Assembly (NCBI GenBank): GCA_022747635.1
Contig: JAKTNV010000003.1
Location: forward strand, 99,609,954 to 99,673,953
DNA from: Hetaerina americana
Taxonomy: Eukaryota; Arthropoda; Insecta; Odonata; Calopterygidae
DNA length: 64,000 nucleotides
Direction: 5' to 3'
Program-made: the position numbers and the translations under genes
Notes under the pieces: generated by a model
The model's database searches: none
What the model was told of the DNA's origin: nothing
The model's input: the letters and a program-made list of their open reading frames with translations, nothing else
In this document: piece by piece, positions 11,244 through 26,344 of the stretch
How the letters are laid out: each line of letters begins with the position of its first letter
Numbering within the stretch: the stretch's first letter is position 1

Positions 11244-14200
11244 TCATCTCTTCTCAACTCCAAATAATATTCTTAACAGATACTTAAATTTATTTTTCTC
11301 CTCAGCTTGTTCTGATTTTATCACTTCCTTGAATAATTCCCATTCTTCTTTCACTTTTTTGTTCGCAGGTCCCCATTTTTCATTTGGACTGAAGGCACTC
11401 TTCACCATCTGAATATTTAAATTTTAAACAATTATTCAGAGAAAGCCAATCATTATTAGAATTAACAATCAACATTTTTAACTTAATCAAAGATCCTTCA
11501 TCAACCCATTTTCAGAGAAATAAATCATATTGCACTACAGATACATATTTTGTTTCTAAGTGGGGTATGATAAAAACTTAGCTCATGTGTTCTCAAACAT
11601 CCCGAAATCTAGATAATACATTTCATTCCATTTGGAAATCCATTTTCTGTTATGACTACTCAATAGAATTAAATAGTAGTGATCAAATGTTTTTCTATTA
11701 ACCATATGTTCAATATAATTATACCAGTGGATTTGGATATCAATCTTACTGCCACTAATTGCTCATGGTGGATGAAAAAAATATAAATTGTATAGAATTC
11801 TATAGCCCATATTTATCATGTCTTATAATTACGATCCCATTATTTTTTACCAAAGTAGTGACTACTTTGGGATGGACCATGATTTCTTTTTATTGAGAGT
11901 GGTTTTTGTTCTGAAAGCTGGTGAAGTACTGAAAGGAATTAATTAAATATATTTCATAGACATTATCTAAGTAATAATAGCTGTCAATAGCTCGAAGCAT
12001 TTATTTAGTATCCTTGACAAAAGGAGACATCCTATGGCATAGTCCATCAGCCTACAGTATTAGGGCTTGAAAAACTAACAATCTTGAAAATATGCTTCAT
12101 TTATCTCATATATCAGGCAAGAATGCTCATTAACAGTCAATTTTTCATATAGAGTGAATTTATAATATAAATGAACACAAACCTTAACAAAGGTCTTATC
12201 TCTGTGTCTAAAAAGTTCAACAGCCATCCAGATGGGTACTGGTATCAGTCCAAGGGTAGAAAGTGCAATTCCAAAAGCTATATGAAATAAAGCAATGAGA
12301 ATAATACATGCAGTAAAACTCAAATAAATAGCTACATTTGAACTCATTAAGAATGAGGTACTCATATGAACTAGGTACTTTACCATGAGCTGTGGGGGGG
12401 TAAGGTATCCCTGCATATGTAAGAGGAGAGAAGTTTAAGAATGAGTATGTGAGAATTATGCAGAGAATGAATGGGATTAGGATACCCCAGCAGAGTCTCC
12501 AATATGCACTGACTTTGACACCAATAGCAAAGTAAATATCTTGACATAAGTTCTCCAGGCCTTGGAAATAAGATTATAGGTATGATATTATTACAGTAGG
12601 ATAAAACAAACATGGCATCTATAAAATTCACACTAGCCTAAAGCACAAAATTATTAATAACATAAATCCAACAATGGCGTTGTAAAAATAATGAAAATAA
12701 TAAAAACTACCAATCAACTTACCATACACCCAGCTAATGGCAATAACTTCCAAAGTTGACAATACATACACAATAAATGATGCACCATAATAATCTACGA
12801 GGGCTAAAATAAATGGGCCACCCTGGATAGAATAGAGAGTTGTCATTAGTTACACTTTGTATCAATAAATGCATGGTGAAATAATAATTTAAAATAATCA
12901 TAGGGGAAAATAATAGAAGTAATCAAACTGCACACACATTTGTGATTAATTTAAAGGCTAAAAATGTATTACTCACACGGGTGACATATACAATTCCAGA
13001 TGCAAATCCAATTATGGAAATGATTAAAGTAACCTTCCAGATTTTAGCATTTGGATGAAAGTCCTTATATATGGTTACAAGAGCTCCAGTAACTGAGACA
13101 GCACTACCAATCCCCAAAACAAACAGCATTAAGAAGAAGAGAACTGAAAATAACTATTAAAATACTTTTTAAATTTTTATCCTAATTGAAACCAAATATC
13201 TATCCAGGCAGCAAAATAAATTAAGGCCTTACTTGAGGAATCGTTTTAAATTTGGCAATAGCATCCGGATATGACACAAAAGCAAGCCCCGTCCCTCCTT
13301 GCACAACAGATCGAATGTCTTCCACTCCTAGTTCAAAGGCTAGGTTTCCTAAAATTGAAAATATAGTGAATCCAGCCAAAAGACTGGTGAATGTATCCAG
13401 CGAAGTAATTATCCACACATCTCTGAAAAATTAAAAAATAAAATATCATACATACACATGAATGTACAAAAGTACATTAATGAGATGGAAAAAATTATTC
13501 ATAAATAATCATGCTTACCTATGATAATTGTGCCTAAAATTATTATATGAAGAATAAAATATCACAGATCCAAATGAAACATTCAAAGAGAAAAAACATT
13601 GGGTAATTGCTGCTGTCCACACCTAAAATGAGTCAAATAAAATAATAATTAATGTCAAAGTACCTCAAATAAAAGTAAGTGAGAAGCAACTATCAAATTT
13701 GATGTTCTGGGAATCATGCAAATTATAATTAATGGCAGTTCAGAGGTCTCAAAAAACTAATTCATGCTCACAGCTCCTCCTGTGCCATTTTCAGCCAAGA
13801 ATTATGCCAAAGAAAGTAAACTGTAGTGCCACTCTTAAAGGAAATTTTTATTAGATAGGTAGTGTCCCTTGCATTAATATGGAGTACCTCTATGGTAAAT
13901 TTTTGTCACCTGAACATAGGATATCCAGAAACTTTTTGAGAGTACTGAAAGAATTTCTTTACCCTCATTCATTTTTTATATCTAATTTGGTTTATGATGC
14001 ATTAAAGTACAAGTACCATGCAAATAGAGAGCATGTTCAGTCAATCAAGAATGCTTAAGATACTTGATTATTGTTGATACAGTTGTAAGAATATGACATA
14101 TATAAGTTCTCTCATAAATATTATTTTGATACTGAATACAGACATAGCGGTATTATTAGCAGTAGCATACTTGAGTTAATTATTACAAAACATTCCAAAA

Positions 14201-17200
14201 GACTGACTGAAACAGATAGTCCTAAAAATTGATGAAGTGTCATTGAATTCCTTAACAATTATATATTTATGATCACTGCATATTATTAGGCAAATACAGT
14301 GGTGCACTCACAAGGGGTGTGAGAAGGGCAATTAGCTCCTAACCTTCAAAATCCAATCCTATATATACATATAGCTCAGAATCACTGACTTCAAACATTA
14401 ATTTCAGGAGGAGAGGGATGGCTTTCAAGGATGATTACAATACCTCCTTAGTGTAACTGTTTTTCACTGAGAAAGAAGGCTTAAGATAAGACAATTTAGG
14501 AATTAGAAGACATCAGAGTGAAATCTTCTTCCCAATCAACAAGTTCTAACACTTGTCTTACACTTCTCTGACTTCTTACAAATTCCACTCCACAGTATTC
14601 AGTCCCTGCCATCCACCATGCACAATTCTCTCTTGTTCTACTCTTCACCTCCTCCACAGTTCCCCTTGCAGTAAAAGTCACTTCATATGTCTCTCAAAGG
14701 AGCATCTTACCACTTTACAAAATATATACTAATTTATGAATGATTTTGTGATACAAACCGACTGTTTAACTTTTAACATCACTGAGGAGTTTTACATGCA
14801 ACTCAAATATCACCTACAAAAAAATATATCTACTTCATTATGTAGAAAGTAAATATTAATATGCTATATGTTATAGTAACTATGCAGTAACATGTATAAT
14901 GCCTATCAAATAGTATACTGTATATTTTATACCTAGACATTATATACCGATAAAATTGATCATTTAGAAATCTTTAACCTAGTCAAATAAATAATGGACT
15001 CCTAAATATGTTTTTGTTTGAAGATGACAAGATCCTATCCTAAATCCATTATTTACCCTATTTAGCTTAAAGCTAATATAAAATATAACTGTCATTGACT
15101 TTTCAAACTACAACCCTATTCTGGATTGACATACAGGTAGATCCATTTAACCCATTCGCTAAACAGGTACACGAAGTGCATTACATGAAGAATTGGTGTC
15201 AGCAAAATAAAATACCAGTGCATCTGTCCACTTGGCAGAGCTTGATTTGTTTGTCATAGAAATTTTTACAAAGGCTAAATTCTTACTGATAAGCATTGCT
15301 GAAATATAAATGTACGGATAAGGAAAACATGATCAATATACATTCAAGGGTATTACACTTACAGTCGGTTTAAGCAGGTCCTCCCAGCGGGGATTAATGA
15401 AATAAATTATTCCATTAACAGCTCCAGGTAAAGTAGCTCCCCTTATCAGCAAAGCCACAAGAACAACATATGGAAAAATGGCTGTAAAATAAGCTGCTTT
15501 TCCTGAGCTTTTCACACCCTTTGATAGGACAATAAATATGAAAGCCCAAGCAAAAAGGAGGCAAAGTACAAGTCTCCAATCAGGTAAACCAATCCCATCA
15601 TCGATGCTTTCTTTTTGGTTAAGTACAGACTTCCTGAAAATAAAACATATGATCAATAACATTGTGAATTAATTCTAAAAATTATAATATTAATATATAT
15701 AATCTATTGTCAATTATTCGGTATCTCATGATCATCTCACCACCCTCACAAGTATACTTGATGCAAGAATTCAAAATCATGACCCAAAATTTTTAACAAA
15801 GAAAACCTTCAACAGGTTCTGACCCTACCACTGTTTTATATAAACAATGGTGCTCCACTTGAGAATTGATTGAATAATCAGGGTGGCGACTACCCACCAC
15901 ATGATCTTATCTTTCCTCCTCTTGTTAACTAAAGTAACTAATATTTTGTCCAATAAACTTTTAAATTAGGTAGTTATTGGAGTGGAATAGTGAGTGTCAA
16001 GGTGAAGGCTTGATTCTAAGAAAACACAGTTAATGCAGCAAATAGCAATTATTCAAGATGGAGCAAATTGAATTAATAATAACTGAATTGCTATAATGTT
16101 TATTTATACAAGGGAATATGAATAATCAAATACAGAAAATGAATTTGAGCATAATTAATTAAAGCCATGGTATATAGTTATTATTCCACCAAGGCATTAG
16201 AAGGAAATTTGGGTGCCAACATGGTTTGGACATGCCTCTTCTACAAAACAATTCTACTCCAATGCAGAAAAATGGCTATGTTTATCACTACAGTTTAAAC
16301 TTCTTAAATAGCGTCAACTACATATATGTGTCTGAAGAGCATTTACTTATATTTGAAATTACCAATTAAAATGATTGAGTTTTTAATTCCCTGGAATCAT
16401 GTAAATCACTACCTATTTGAAAAAGGCTTTAATTGTGTATTAGGCATATAACTCAACAATTTTAGCCCTCCACACACGCTATATTCCATTCAATCATTCA
16501 ATCTATTCTTATTTTGTTCCATAAGGGTCATCTCTGTAAAGCCAGTGATGATGCATATACCCATCAGTCTCTCACACCTAAATGTAACCCAATGGATAAC
16601 TAGTAAAAACCAATTCAGAGAGCTCCACTGTCATGTATCTAAATAAACTCATCACCTATTTGGTTTTAATGCCCAACATATCTGATCCTAGCATTTTCCT
16701 CACAGGCTACATGTCTGTGTGGGGACAATTACAAGGAGAGTGGTGGAGGGGTGTCATGCTGGTAGTGGAAAGGGAATGATGGCACTTTGTTATTAGTGGC
16801 TTGATTTAGAATGGACAATTAAATGCCCTTTGCAGCTAACACAAACATGCATGTATCCACACACGTACATGAAATATATTTCAGAAGAGCTCCGGAAACC
16901 TGGTTGAGCTGTGTTATTTCCAGACCCAGGCTTTGAATCAGAACAGTTTTTCCAACTTGGGTCACACTGTGACCATGGCAGCTCAGATGTAAATGAAGCA
17001 CAGAAGTAAAATACTGATATGGCCATCAAGGAACAATAATATGTAGCGACGCAGCTCATACTTATCACCTGACCCCAACCAACTCCTGGAATAACAAAGA
17101 AAATCACTTCATTATGAATTATCTTTGCTCAGAGTATAAAGAATAAGAAAGAAAGATATATTGTCATTCTTACAAATAAAACATTTTGAAATAAATGCAA

Positions 17201-18238
17201 TTTTCACATTTTACCAGAAAGATTGTACAGACTCAGGCTTTAACTTAAATGTGTTGCATGGGCATTCGTAAAATTCACATGGCTTGATTAAAATAAATTT
17301 TAATTTTCTTCATAATTTCCGAATAAAAAGTGCTAATAAGATTTTTGAAAATGATTTTTATCATATTTCATTCACTGTTTGAGAGGTGTTGGCAGGAGTG
17401 AGTGTAAGCCATTAATGGAAATGTTCAATACCTTAAGAATACCTTACCTCTGAAAGCAGGTGAGAGATTCCAAATTTTTACAGGACCCAGGTTACAAAAT
17501 TGTCCCACAGCCATTTCCATGTAATAGAGGGGTTTTCCTATTACAAAAAGCACTATTATGTATGGAATCAGGAAAGCTCCTCCACCATTTTCAAAGGCTG
17601 TGACAGGAAATCTCCAGAGATTTCCAAGACCTACAGACATTGAAATGCAAGAGAGCAAAAATTCAATAGGTTTATCCCATTCTTGTCTGTCTTTCACTTT
17701 GGGTGTCTCAATGATCTGCCGATTGCCTTCTCCTTGCGCCTGTTCTACTTTAAGGCTGATTGTTTTCCATTGTGGTGCTTCTGTGCCCTCCTTAATTTCT
17801 GAGGTTGGTTCATATGCATAGTTTACAGCTCCCACCATCTAAGATAAGAGATTTTGAGCATAAATATCACTATGAAATCAAGGCAATAAATTAATGTGAA
17901 TATTAGTCATACAAAAACAAATGAATATGACTTTGTACAGGTAGCGCACAACAGTAAAAATTATTTCTGAATTCACCTACTGCTCCCAATACATTGCAGA
18001 AGACATTGAAATAACTATGAGGTTGTAATTAAATAAGTTTACAGCAAAAATATGTGCATCTGTGACATAAATTATATTTGGGCAATTAGAAAATAATGGC
18101 TCTAGTTACTTTAGTGCACAAAAGGATAGAAAAAAATTGAATGGGGAGGGAACAATATGATTGTTGGAAAGCATAGGACACTGATATTCTCACCTCCAAA
18201 CCAGGGCCTCCACTATCAACCAGCATTCCACCATCCAT
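11244..18238 (-). CDS. SLC6-family sodium-dependent nutrient amino acid transporter, 11 coding exons, 643 aa
   Basis: Plasma-membrane Na+-coupled amino acid symporter. Coding exons on the minus strand: 18238-18194, 17838-17448, 17085-16869, 15633-15363, 13622-13519, 13422-13233, 13153-12977, 12822-12723, 12560-12384, 12277-12183, 11408-11244. All junctions are GT/AG and the frame stays open to a TGA at 11246-11244. The N-terminus is hydrophilic, then TM1 carries GLGNLWRFP and [10 protein letters not shown] (about residues 85-106). Extracellular loop 2 has paired Cys ([10 protein letters not shown]) and N-glycosylation sequons. Later come INPRWEDLL, the TM6 motif [19 protein letters not shown], and [13 protein letters not shown]. 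Position 2 before the GLGN motif is not Asp as in monoamine carriers, which fits an amino acid carrier of the insect NAT/NAAT group. Substrate cannot be read from sequence. The last exon ends in a charged cytoplasmic tail. The first exon adds 15 residues; the next exon begins with ATG directly after its AG acceptor, so translation could also start there. Confidence 0.93.
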
Positions 18239-21200
18239 TTTGTTTCAGGTATTCCAATATGTGGTTCCACAATGCACCTTTCAATTTTTCAGATGTCTTC
18301 AGAGTTAATATGAACTGAAAATTTGTAAATGGATCAGAATACGATATCAGAAGCTTTTTCAGTTTTCTTAATCTAAATTATATATTCTTAACTGTATATA
18401 ACTATATCACTGCATTTAACCTTCACCAGCCATTAAAAAAATGGACCGAAGACCACAATTAGAGTCTTTGTCACCTGGGGCAATCATGTATCCCGTTACC
18501 CTACAAATTGATGCTTTGTTCTGCAGTGGTAATTGTCATGAGTACCAAGAAACATTCACTATGCAAAAAAATATTTTGGAATTTTGGTGCCTCCAGCACA
18601 ACATCCAGGCCATGCTGTCCCCTCTCCAGATGTAAGCCTTCAGAGGGATACTTCATAACACAACCCTATTTCCGTGAGCATAAAGCAAGAACTGATTAAT
18701 TAATAATTATTGCTAATTACGAGACATGGTCAAATCCCCATGAACCACGTCGATGGCATTCTTTCATTTCGAAAAAACATTATCATTTTACTTCATGTTT
18801 TACTTTACTTTTACTTTAAAATGACATTGAAACGGAAGAATATTAGAGCCAACTCATTATTTTCTAAATGCCATGAATGATAATGAGAGGCTGGAGTAAT
18901 GAATTGCGGGTTGGTTTGATAAGTGAGAGTTTAGAGCGCGACTCGATCTAAGTGAAGCCAACACCGCGTGAGGTCTCATTTTCAATGATGTTTTCACATC
19001 ATTATGGATTTATTAATAAATATGGTTACCATATAATGATACACATCAATTCCAAAATCATGAACATGAGTGGAGACAAGAAACTTATACCCGAGTACCT
19101 TTGCTAATACGAACCCACGCTAATGAAGCAATTTCCTCTAAAATCTAAGAAAAATTGAATAGGAATCCCGAATAAGAAGAATAATTGTTACACCTTGAAA
19201 TTGCTGCAAGGTAGAATCGGAGAATAAATTTCTAGGTTACAAAGCAGAGTTAATAAGTGAGAAAAACAAATAAAACTATATGAAATTTATAGGGAACCCT
19301 CAAATAGGTACCCTACATTGTGCAGGAATATGCAGTCTCTATGGTAGTTGACGAATTTATAATAATTCTTCCCAAAACTTGTTAAACATTTTCTACAGCC
19401 CAAAACGATGATTTCTATTCTAAACGCACCTTATTCCCAAAAATTATTTCATTTACTTGGAAACTTTTAAGTCTTTGTTGCTTGAATGGTAGATGCACCA
19501 AACCGTTTCACTAGTTTAAAGTAAATCACAAAAATCCACCTCGAGAGGTACGAACATAACTTGAAACTCTGTTTGTGGAAATTTCTCTAGCATTTTGTAA
19601 TGTCTTGCGGTCGAACAAATTAAGCAAAAATCCGAGAGTTCAAAGTTCCTCCCCCATGTTCGACTAGAGCCCCCCGCACTGAAGGTATTTTCAACGCAAA
19701 AGTGTGGTAAATTGCATTTTAAATCAGAGAAATGTATTTGAGCTAACATTCTATAGTTCTTTTTAACTTTATGCTCTCGCCACGGCACGATACCAAACAA
19801 ACAGCGTTGATTACTTAAGTAAATGGAATATAAATCTTGGGTAATAAATTTGTTAAGATATTGTATAGTAAAGATATTTTGCGAACGTGAGTCTCAACTG
19901 GGCGTGTTTTATTTGGTCAATTGTGCAGCTTATTTTCACGGAGCTACGCGGAGAAGACTAAACTTAATGGTAGCCATAACAAGGAACTGGTTCGGAACTG
20001 GTAGCGAAGTCGTCGAAGATAATTTATTTGCTGCGAGACAAACAATCAAGACACCGTTTAGGTATACCATATTATACGTTATGTTGGAGAAAATATAGAA
20101 AACGTTTTTCAATCTGGAACTATAAATATACAGTGGTTGTGAATTGATGATGGAATGATTCAAATTTCACGAAACGCGCTAGGAGGGCAAAGAATACAGC
20201 TGTAACTGGGATAAAATGAATAAAATTAAATAAATAAAATGAGTCCATTTCGAAAAATATTTGGCCGGTTTCTTGAGGAAATTCACAGTAATTCTTTAAG
20301 AATGAGGATATTCGGGGTATAGATCTCGGGGGAAAATTATATTTTATTGCTGCTCAATGCTATATGACAGAATAACCAAGAGCACATATCATGCCAGTTT
20401 TAATTTAAAATAATTTTGTGTTTCCTTCAACTCGGTAAGATTTATGTATCCCCATTGGCTTCAGTTTGATTCTGTCCTCTGACACTAAGCAGCATTAGAG
20501 ATGGAAACGTTTGATAAATGTTTTCGGAAAATAGGACTTTAAAGCCGATTCTATCTTCTGTAGATATTATTCTGGAATCTCGACAGTTATTCAGCCGATC
20601 AAGACAATCTGAAGTTTGTTATATGCATCTTTTCAGGTATCGCCTATGACAATATGAATTTAGTTTCTGGCCTCAAGAATGTCCATGAAATTATTAAAAT
20701 CGTGATTTGAAATTTGAACTATATCATTAGGAAACACTGGGAAACGCTTAGCCTTCTAGTCCCTCATACCCAATGCTGAAATTAGATGAGTAAGATTTTA
20801 ATAGGACTCTTTTCAATACATAATAATATTTCTGACAAGCTTAATAAGCACTTCATGGTAATTCAATTGAAGTGCTTCTCGCTGGGGGAGAGAAATCAAA
20901 AACTTTCAACATATTAAATTCGAAATTGAGTTTTTTCCTCCCTTTCATTTTTCACTTCACTTTGTTCATTTTTTAAGCATGCCTCAGAAAAAATACACAA
21001 TTATTTCTAATTGGATGATATCGGTGAAATAGAGAATGACTCCGGATGATGTTACCCTTTTTCTGCCCAACTGTCACATTAATTCGTTTCAAAATTATAC
21101 AAATTAAACCCCACCTTACAAATTCTCTAGCATGTGCGAGTCATTTACACATCCACCATTTATGACCCCGCGGAGCAGTTTATAGTAAGCGGGCAAACGC

Positions 21201-24200
21201 AAGGCGACAGATACCTCAAGAGCCCATAATCTGAGCTACGCAAGTCTCCGCCTTGTTATGTGTAATGAGGTTGCCACAATATCATCCAATTACATAACTT
21301 CTACCTTCTTCCAAGGCAATTGTTTTATAGCTTCGGAACATGGATGCGAATAGTGAATTACAGCTTCACTGTTATTTCAAAGCTAAACTAGGAATCCATA
21401 TGATGGTCATAGAATCAGATCGCGGCAAGAGAGAATGGAATTGGTGCATATAGTACACCCATGAATACCAAAATATCGCTATTACTAGATGAAGCCCCGT
21501 CAAATAAAGTCAGGAATAACAAATTATAACGAAATTTTCAAAACCTCACAAGCAGATTAGCCTCGCAAGCCCGAATGAATTTTAATACCCGTTTTAAGAA
21601 ATCTAATTTGTATATCTGTTTGAATTTGGAAAATTGTTTTCGTATTCATACAGATTTACAAACTAATACCTCAGACTATTCAACTCGGAGTTTGAGATGT
21701 TCACTCCAGAATTTCAAAACAAAACTGCCTTATTAAACCGTAACAGTTTGTGGCAACGTGCTAATGAGTGCCTGATAATGAAGACCAAGAAAGAGTTTGA
21801 GGAATAAATTTTTCCCATTCAATTTAATGTTATGGTTACAAAACACACCAAAAATACATTATTACAATATGTTTATCAGAAGTTTTATTTATTCAAGGAA
21901 TTAATAAAATGAGACCATGGCAATGAGTATACACCTGTGACATTCACATCATATTGCAAGTAAATTGGACGAAAAATTGAAATAAAACATTCCAGCGATA
22001 TTTAATAACTTTGCTGTCGATATTCGAGTAAGGCGCCAAAATACTCGCTCATATTCAAATTAGCAATAGAAGTAGGCCTCCGAGATGGTCAAAATCCTAC
22101 GAATCGCTTTAAATATTATCAGTGTATCTGTGATAGTAATAAAAGAAATATCATATCAATCAATCCATTATCTTAAATGTTAATTTGATAGAAAAATTCA
22201 AAAATATGAATCGATAGAAATGGGATAAAAGCCCATGCACGCAGCATATGCTACGAAAAAAAACAAGATAGAGAGGGAAAATTTCTTTTGAGCTCGTAAA
22301 ATGACTAGTACGATTAATACCTTAAAGTCACGCTGATAAAGGTCATGAAACTCATTATTTTTCTAATGTTAAGGGCAAATAGTTCTATGAAATGTATAAT
22401 ATAATGCAAATGGAAAAAATACGGTATTCTACATTAGGGACGTTCTACATACTTCTAAGTAGGCGTGAAGGACCAAAAATAAAGGCATCATAAGTAAATT
22501 ATTTCCTTAATGTCTCGATATTTAAAATTACCTAAAGTCATTAGTGGTAAATTCATTATTCAGGAGACATGGTTTGCATAGAGTATAGTTTAAACAAGTG
22601 GGGTTGTCGGAGGTGACTGGATGTGACGTCTATAATGTTCATTCGTAAATTTTATTTACATTTAGCCATGTAAAAATTCCTTCGACAAGGAATGAAATAA
22701 GAGTACCTAGGTTACCAATGATTGCCAGGAACAAAACAACCCAATTTGCTATCGATTTTCTCAAATGGTGCGTGCTAATTAAACAGGGCAGCGCCGTACT
22801 CCTTCGGGAACGATGTGGAGTTAAGGGTATTGAATAATGAATAGATCCCTATATTCAAAGAAAATAACGGAAGCCACCTCTAGAAAATGAATTTGTATGC
22901 CTAGGAAATTAAGGTTCAACAGAAGTAAAAGAATGGAGAGTTGGCCTAATACTTCCGTTGCAGTATTGTTGCAATTGCAGAGTTGCAATTCCGTAGAACA
23001 CCATAGGTCATACATATTACAAGGAGCACAACTGATGGGTGTTGCGATCGGCACTGTGTGTGCAGTTTGAGTTCGAATGAAAAGAAAGTTAGCTCTTGAG
23101 GTCATGGTTTGCTGATAAAAATAATTGTACATGTAAAATATGTTTTAAAAACTTAGAAAATTCTCACGGTCACACTATTTGGACAGCAACAAAGTTTCTG
23201 AATCGAAAGAGGAAAATAACGTTACCAACGAAAAATTACCCACATCCGCCAGACTTGCAACCAGCCGTTAAATTGTCTCTTTCGAATTCAGCCATTGCCA
23301 TTGAAAACACGTATGCATACGTATGTACACTCCCTGTGGCGCATCAGATACTTGTGTCTTGAAACTTACTACTTGAAACTTGCTACTCTTTTCACGGTGA
23401 TATGTAAGAAGTCTCCAAATCCAGTAAATCTCAGTCGTACCATTTATAAATGCATGCCTGCGAATCATCTTAATTTAAATAGTATATGCATATTATATAA
23501 TAAAATATCCCTTTGAATGTAGAATAAAGTGAACATTCTAATTGGTATTCCACGAACTCCGTGTTGGATACAGCTTAATACTCCCTTTCCGTTGAGAATG
23601 GTTGTTTGCTAGAAATGGCTTGCCCTAAGATTTTTCAGGATATGTATGGGTTCATTATATTGGATTACATCACCCGGTTTTTCCTCATTGCCGCACCTGC
23701 GCATGCGATTGAAGTAAGCTAATGCTTGTAGCTCCCAATTCGCTGGATATTGCATATTCTGCCTGTCTTAACGGAAACTCTTTCCCAGTAATTTTCAGTG
23801 TACGACATCTCTTTCGGCCTTTTCATTCCTTTGTGTTAAAGACACTTTGCTATTTTTTATGTGATATTGTTTTGCCGTGTATTTTCTATGGGTTTTTGAT
23901 TATTATGCTAGTCGTTCTCATATTTATTTTCACAGTTGTTACCCTTTAGCGATCCTACAGTTTGTTATCCTTTATAAAATTTGTTGTCTTCGGCGCAACT
24001 TTATGGAATTAGCATAACATATTGAAATAATATGAAATTAATGACTTGGTAATTCCAAAAACTTTTTTGTTTTCTTAAAGTGTCTGGAATTACAAAGTCA
24101 AAAATTTTATTTCAATAATTGCTGTACTGTCTTCTAATTGTAACGAGATGATTTAGAGTTCTATTGAAAGCCAGACATTTTACTTTTGAAGGTCCTCCAT

Positions 24201-26344
24201 TCTTGGCCAGTGCTAATCTTTCGTTCGGCATTTCGAGATTTTTGGACTTTTCATTGCATTTTTATCAATACCATTCCAAAAGCGTTCAATTTACTAGATA
24301 ATGTGCATTTTAAAATATTATTTCTCGCCTTAGGGCATGACTTCTCGATTGTACAATCACGCTTTTACGACTGCGTCTTTGTTTGCGAGGAATGCACCAT
24401 CTCTAAATAGCATGGAAAAATGTCGTCTAAAGATGTTCTATAATCTAATTATGCTAATAGTTATTATTTGCACAGCAAATTTTGGTATACGATTATTTTT
24501 TATTTCTAGTGGTATATCGCTAAAATTATACACATTGAAAGGTATATATTGTTCATCTGCGATTGCTACCACGTTTTTTGTGTTATTCCTACTTATTTTA
24601 CCTTTGTTGATATTCTGACTTACTTACATTTTTGTATCTAAGAGATGTAATACAGATTTTAAACATTTAGCATAACACCTCCTCGAATGGGTGATTTAAC
24701 TACTTTTTTACCTAATTCTAGATGAATGTACTGATTCTTGTAAAACGCAATTTCCAGAATGCCATGTTCCTAGCCGTCTTGCCAATGAAATCGACGCCCA
24801 TATAATTTATGGGGGGGGGGAGGGGCAAACCCATTGAGTACAATAATTATACAAAGTGTGTCACGAAAAGGTACATATCTTGTTCAGGGAATGAGTATAA
24901 TTGTGAACATTTAATCCTCTTTTCAGAATATGGCCTCAATATTTACCTTAGCTAGTTGAGAATTATGATAAATGATGCAGTTATAATGCATTTAGCGCAA
25001 CTCTCTTTGACACGTATACATATAATCGAACATTTTTTATAATTAAGATGAATTATCTTAATTGTTGAAAAACCCACTGCTTAATGAAAAGATGCAACTT
25101 TTGGTTCGTATTGCCATATATTGTGGCAATGAAAAATTGCTTGGTGTCAGGTATTAGTGCGGTAAAGTGTGAAAAAATCTTCCAAGCTCATTCTGCAGCC
25201 ATGGCTAATTATTATCCGTCCTTATCGGTGTTTTCACTCCTGAGTAAAAACTATTCATTTAATTCGCAGCACATAATTTCAACTATAGTAAAAATGTGAA
25301 AATTCGAGATGAAGATCCAACTTGCGTGAAATTAATATTATGAATTTCAAATGTGGAAGAATAACAACCTACTTATATGACAGTTCGTATTTAAGGGATT
25401 ACTTAAAGACAACACCAATATCAAATCTCTGATAAATCCTGGCTTATCAAGTTTTTCAATGAATTTGTGTGAATTGGAATCGGTGATTTTAATTTTGAAG
25501 AGATTTCGCCATTTAAACGGGCTCTTGGATAGCTTCAGTGCGGTTTCGGAAAGAATGGAATTAAGGATGATTGCCTACAACACGAGAGTAGTTGGATTTG
25601 ACAAGGGGAATGAGAAGAACAATTGCACAGAGGGGGAAAACCGCGAAATAGTTGAACAAGTAGATGATTTGTAAGGTTTGTAAAACGTGAGTGAATGGCG
25701 GTATTGAAATTATTATTGGTTTAGTGAAGTACATGAAAAATTAATGCCTCAATTACGAAATTGTGAGTATTTAAAAATGTAATCCTCTCCACCTTATTGA
25801 ACAGATATAAAATTTGGGTACGTTGGGGGTAAGAATAATTGTTTAATGAATGCGGTGGGTTTAGATGCTAGTGGTAGAAAAGGAGAAATATGGTGAGGAG
25901 GGAATGGGTAAAAAAAGAATGTGGAATAGATGCATCTGTTCGGGAGGTATGAAAGAAGTGTGTCCACATTGGAGTGTGAGTCGAAAAGAAAAACACGAAA
26001 AATCAGATTGAGAGGAAGGGTAGAGCAACAAATTTCTACTTTAAGCAAAGAGGCATTACAAGGCAAGAAACATTATACATCTCAAGAGCATCAGAAGACG
26101 TTTTAACCAATTTATTAAGTTGACAGAGCGAAGGAATTATGCAAGGTCGTTTGAAGGACACTATTAAAATAAACTACATTCCCTTTCGCAGCCCATTATC
26201 AGGCGTTTCTTGGCAAAAAACAGCCCCCGTGGACAGGGTATCTACTTCATTATTAAGTTATCTACCGGTTAAGGTAGGTTTTTGGATGGACACAACTACC
26301 AAATAAATATTTAGTCACTCCTCAAAAACCCCAGTCCAGCAACC
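18239..26344. other. Long AT-rich intergenic stretch, no supported gene
   Basis: The left edge should contain the promoter and 5' untranslated region of the transporter; no TATA box stands out. Short open frames exist (for example 19516-19800 on minus, and hydrophobic ones at 23722-24618 on plus), but none shows a recognisable domain or splice-linked continuation. A G run lies near 24811-24826. Confidence 0.45.

Noticed and set aside
23722..25674. Hydrophobic open frames (23722-23949, 24337-24618) and a frame at 25381-25674 with KRFRHLNGLL, faintly like an insect gustatory receptor loop
   Set aside because: T-rich DNA gives hydrophobic translations by chance. The frames are not linked by convincing splice sites, and I found no C-terminal TYxxxxxQF motif downstream.
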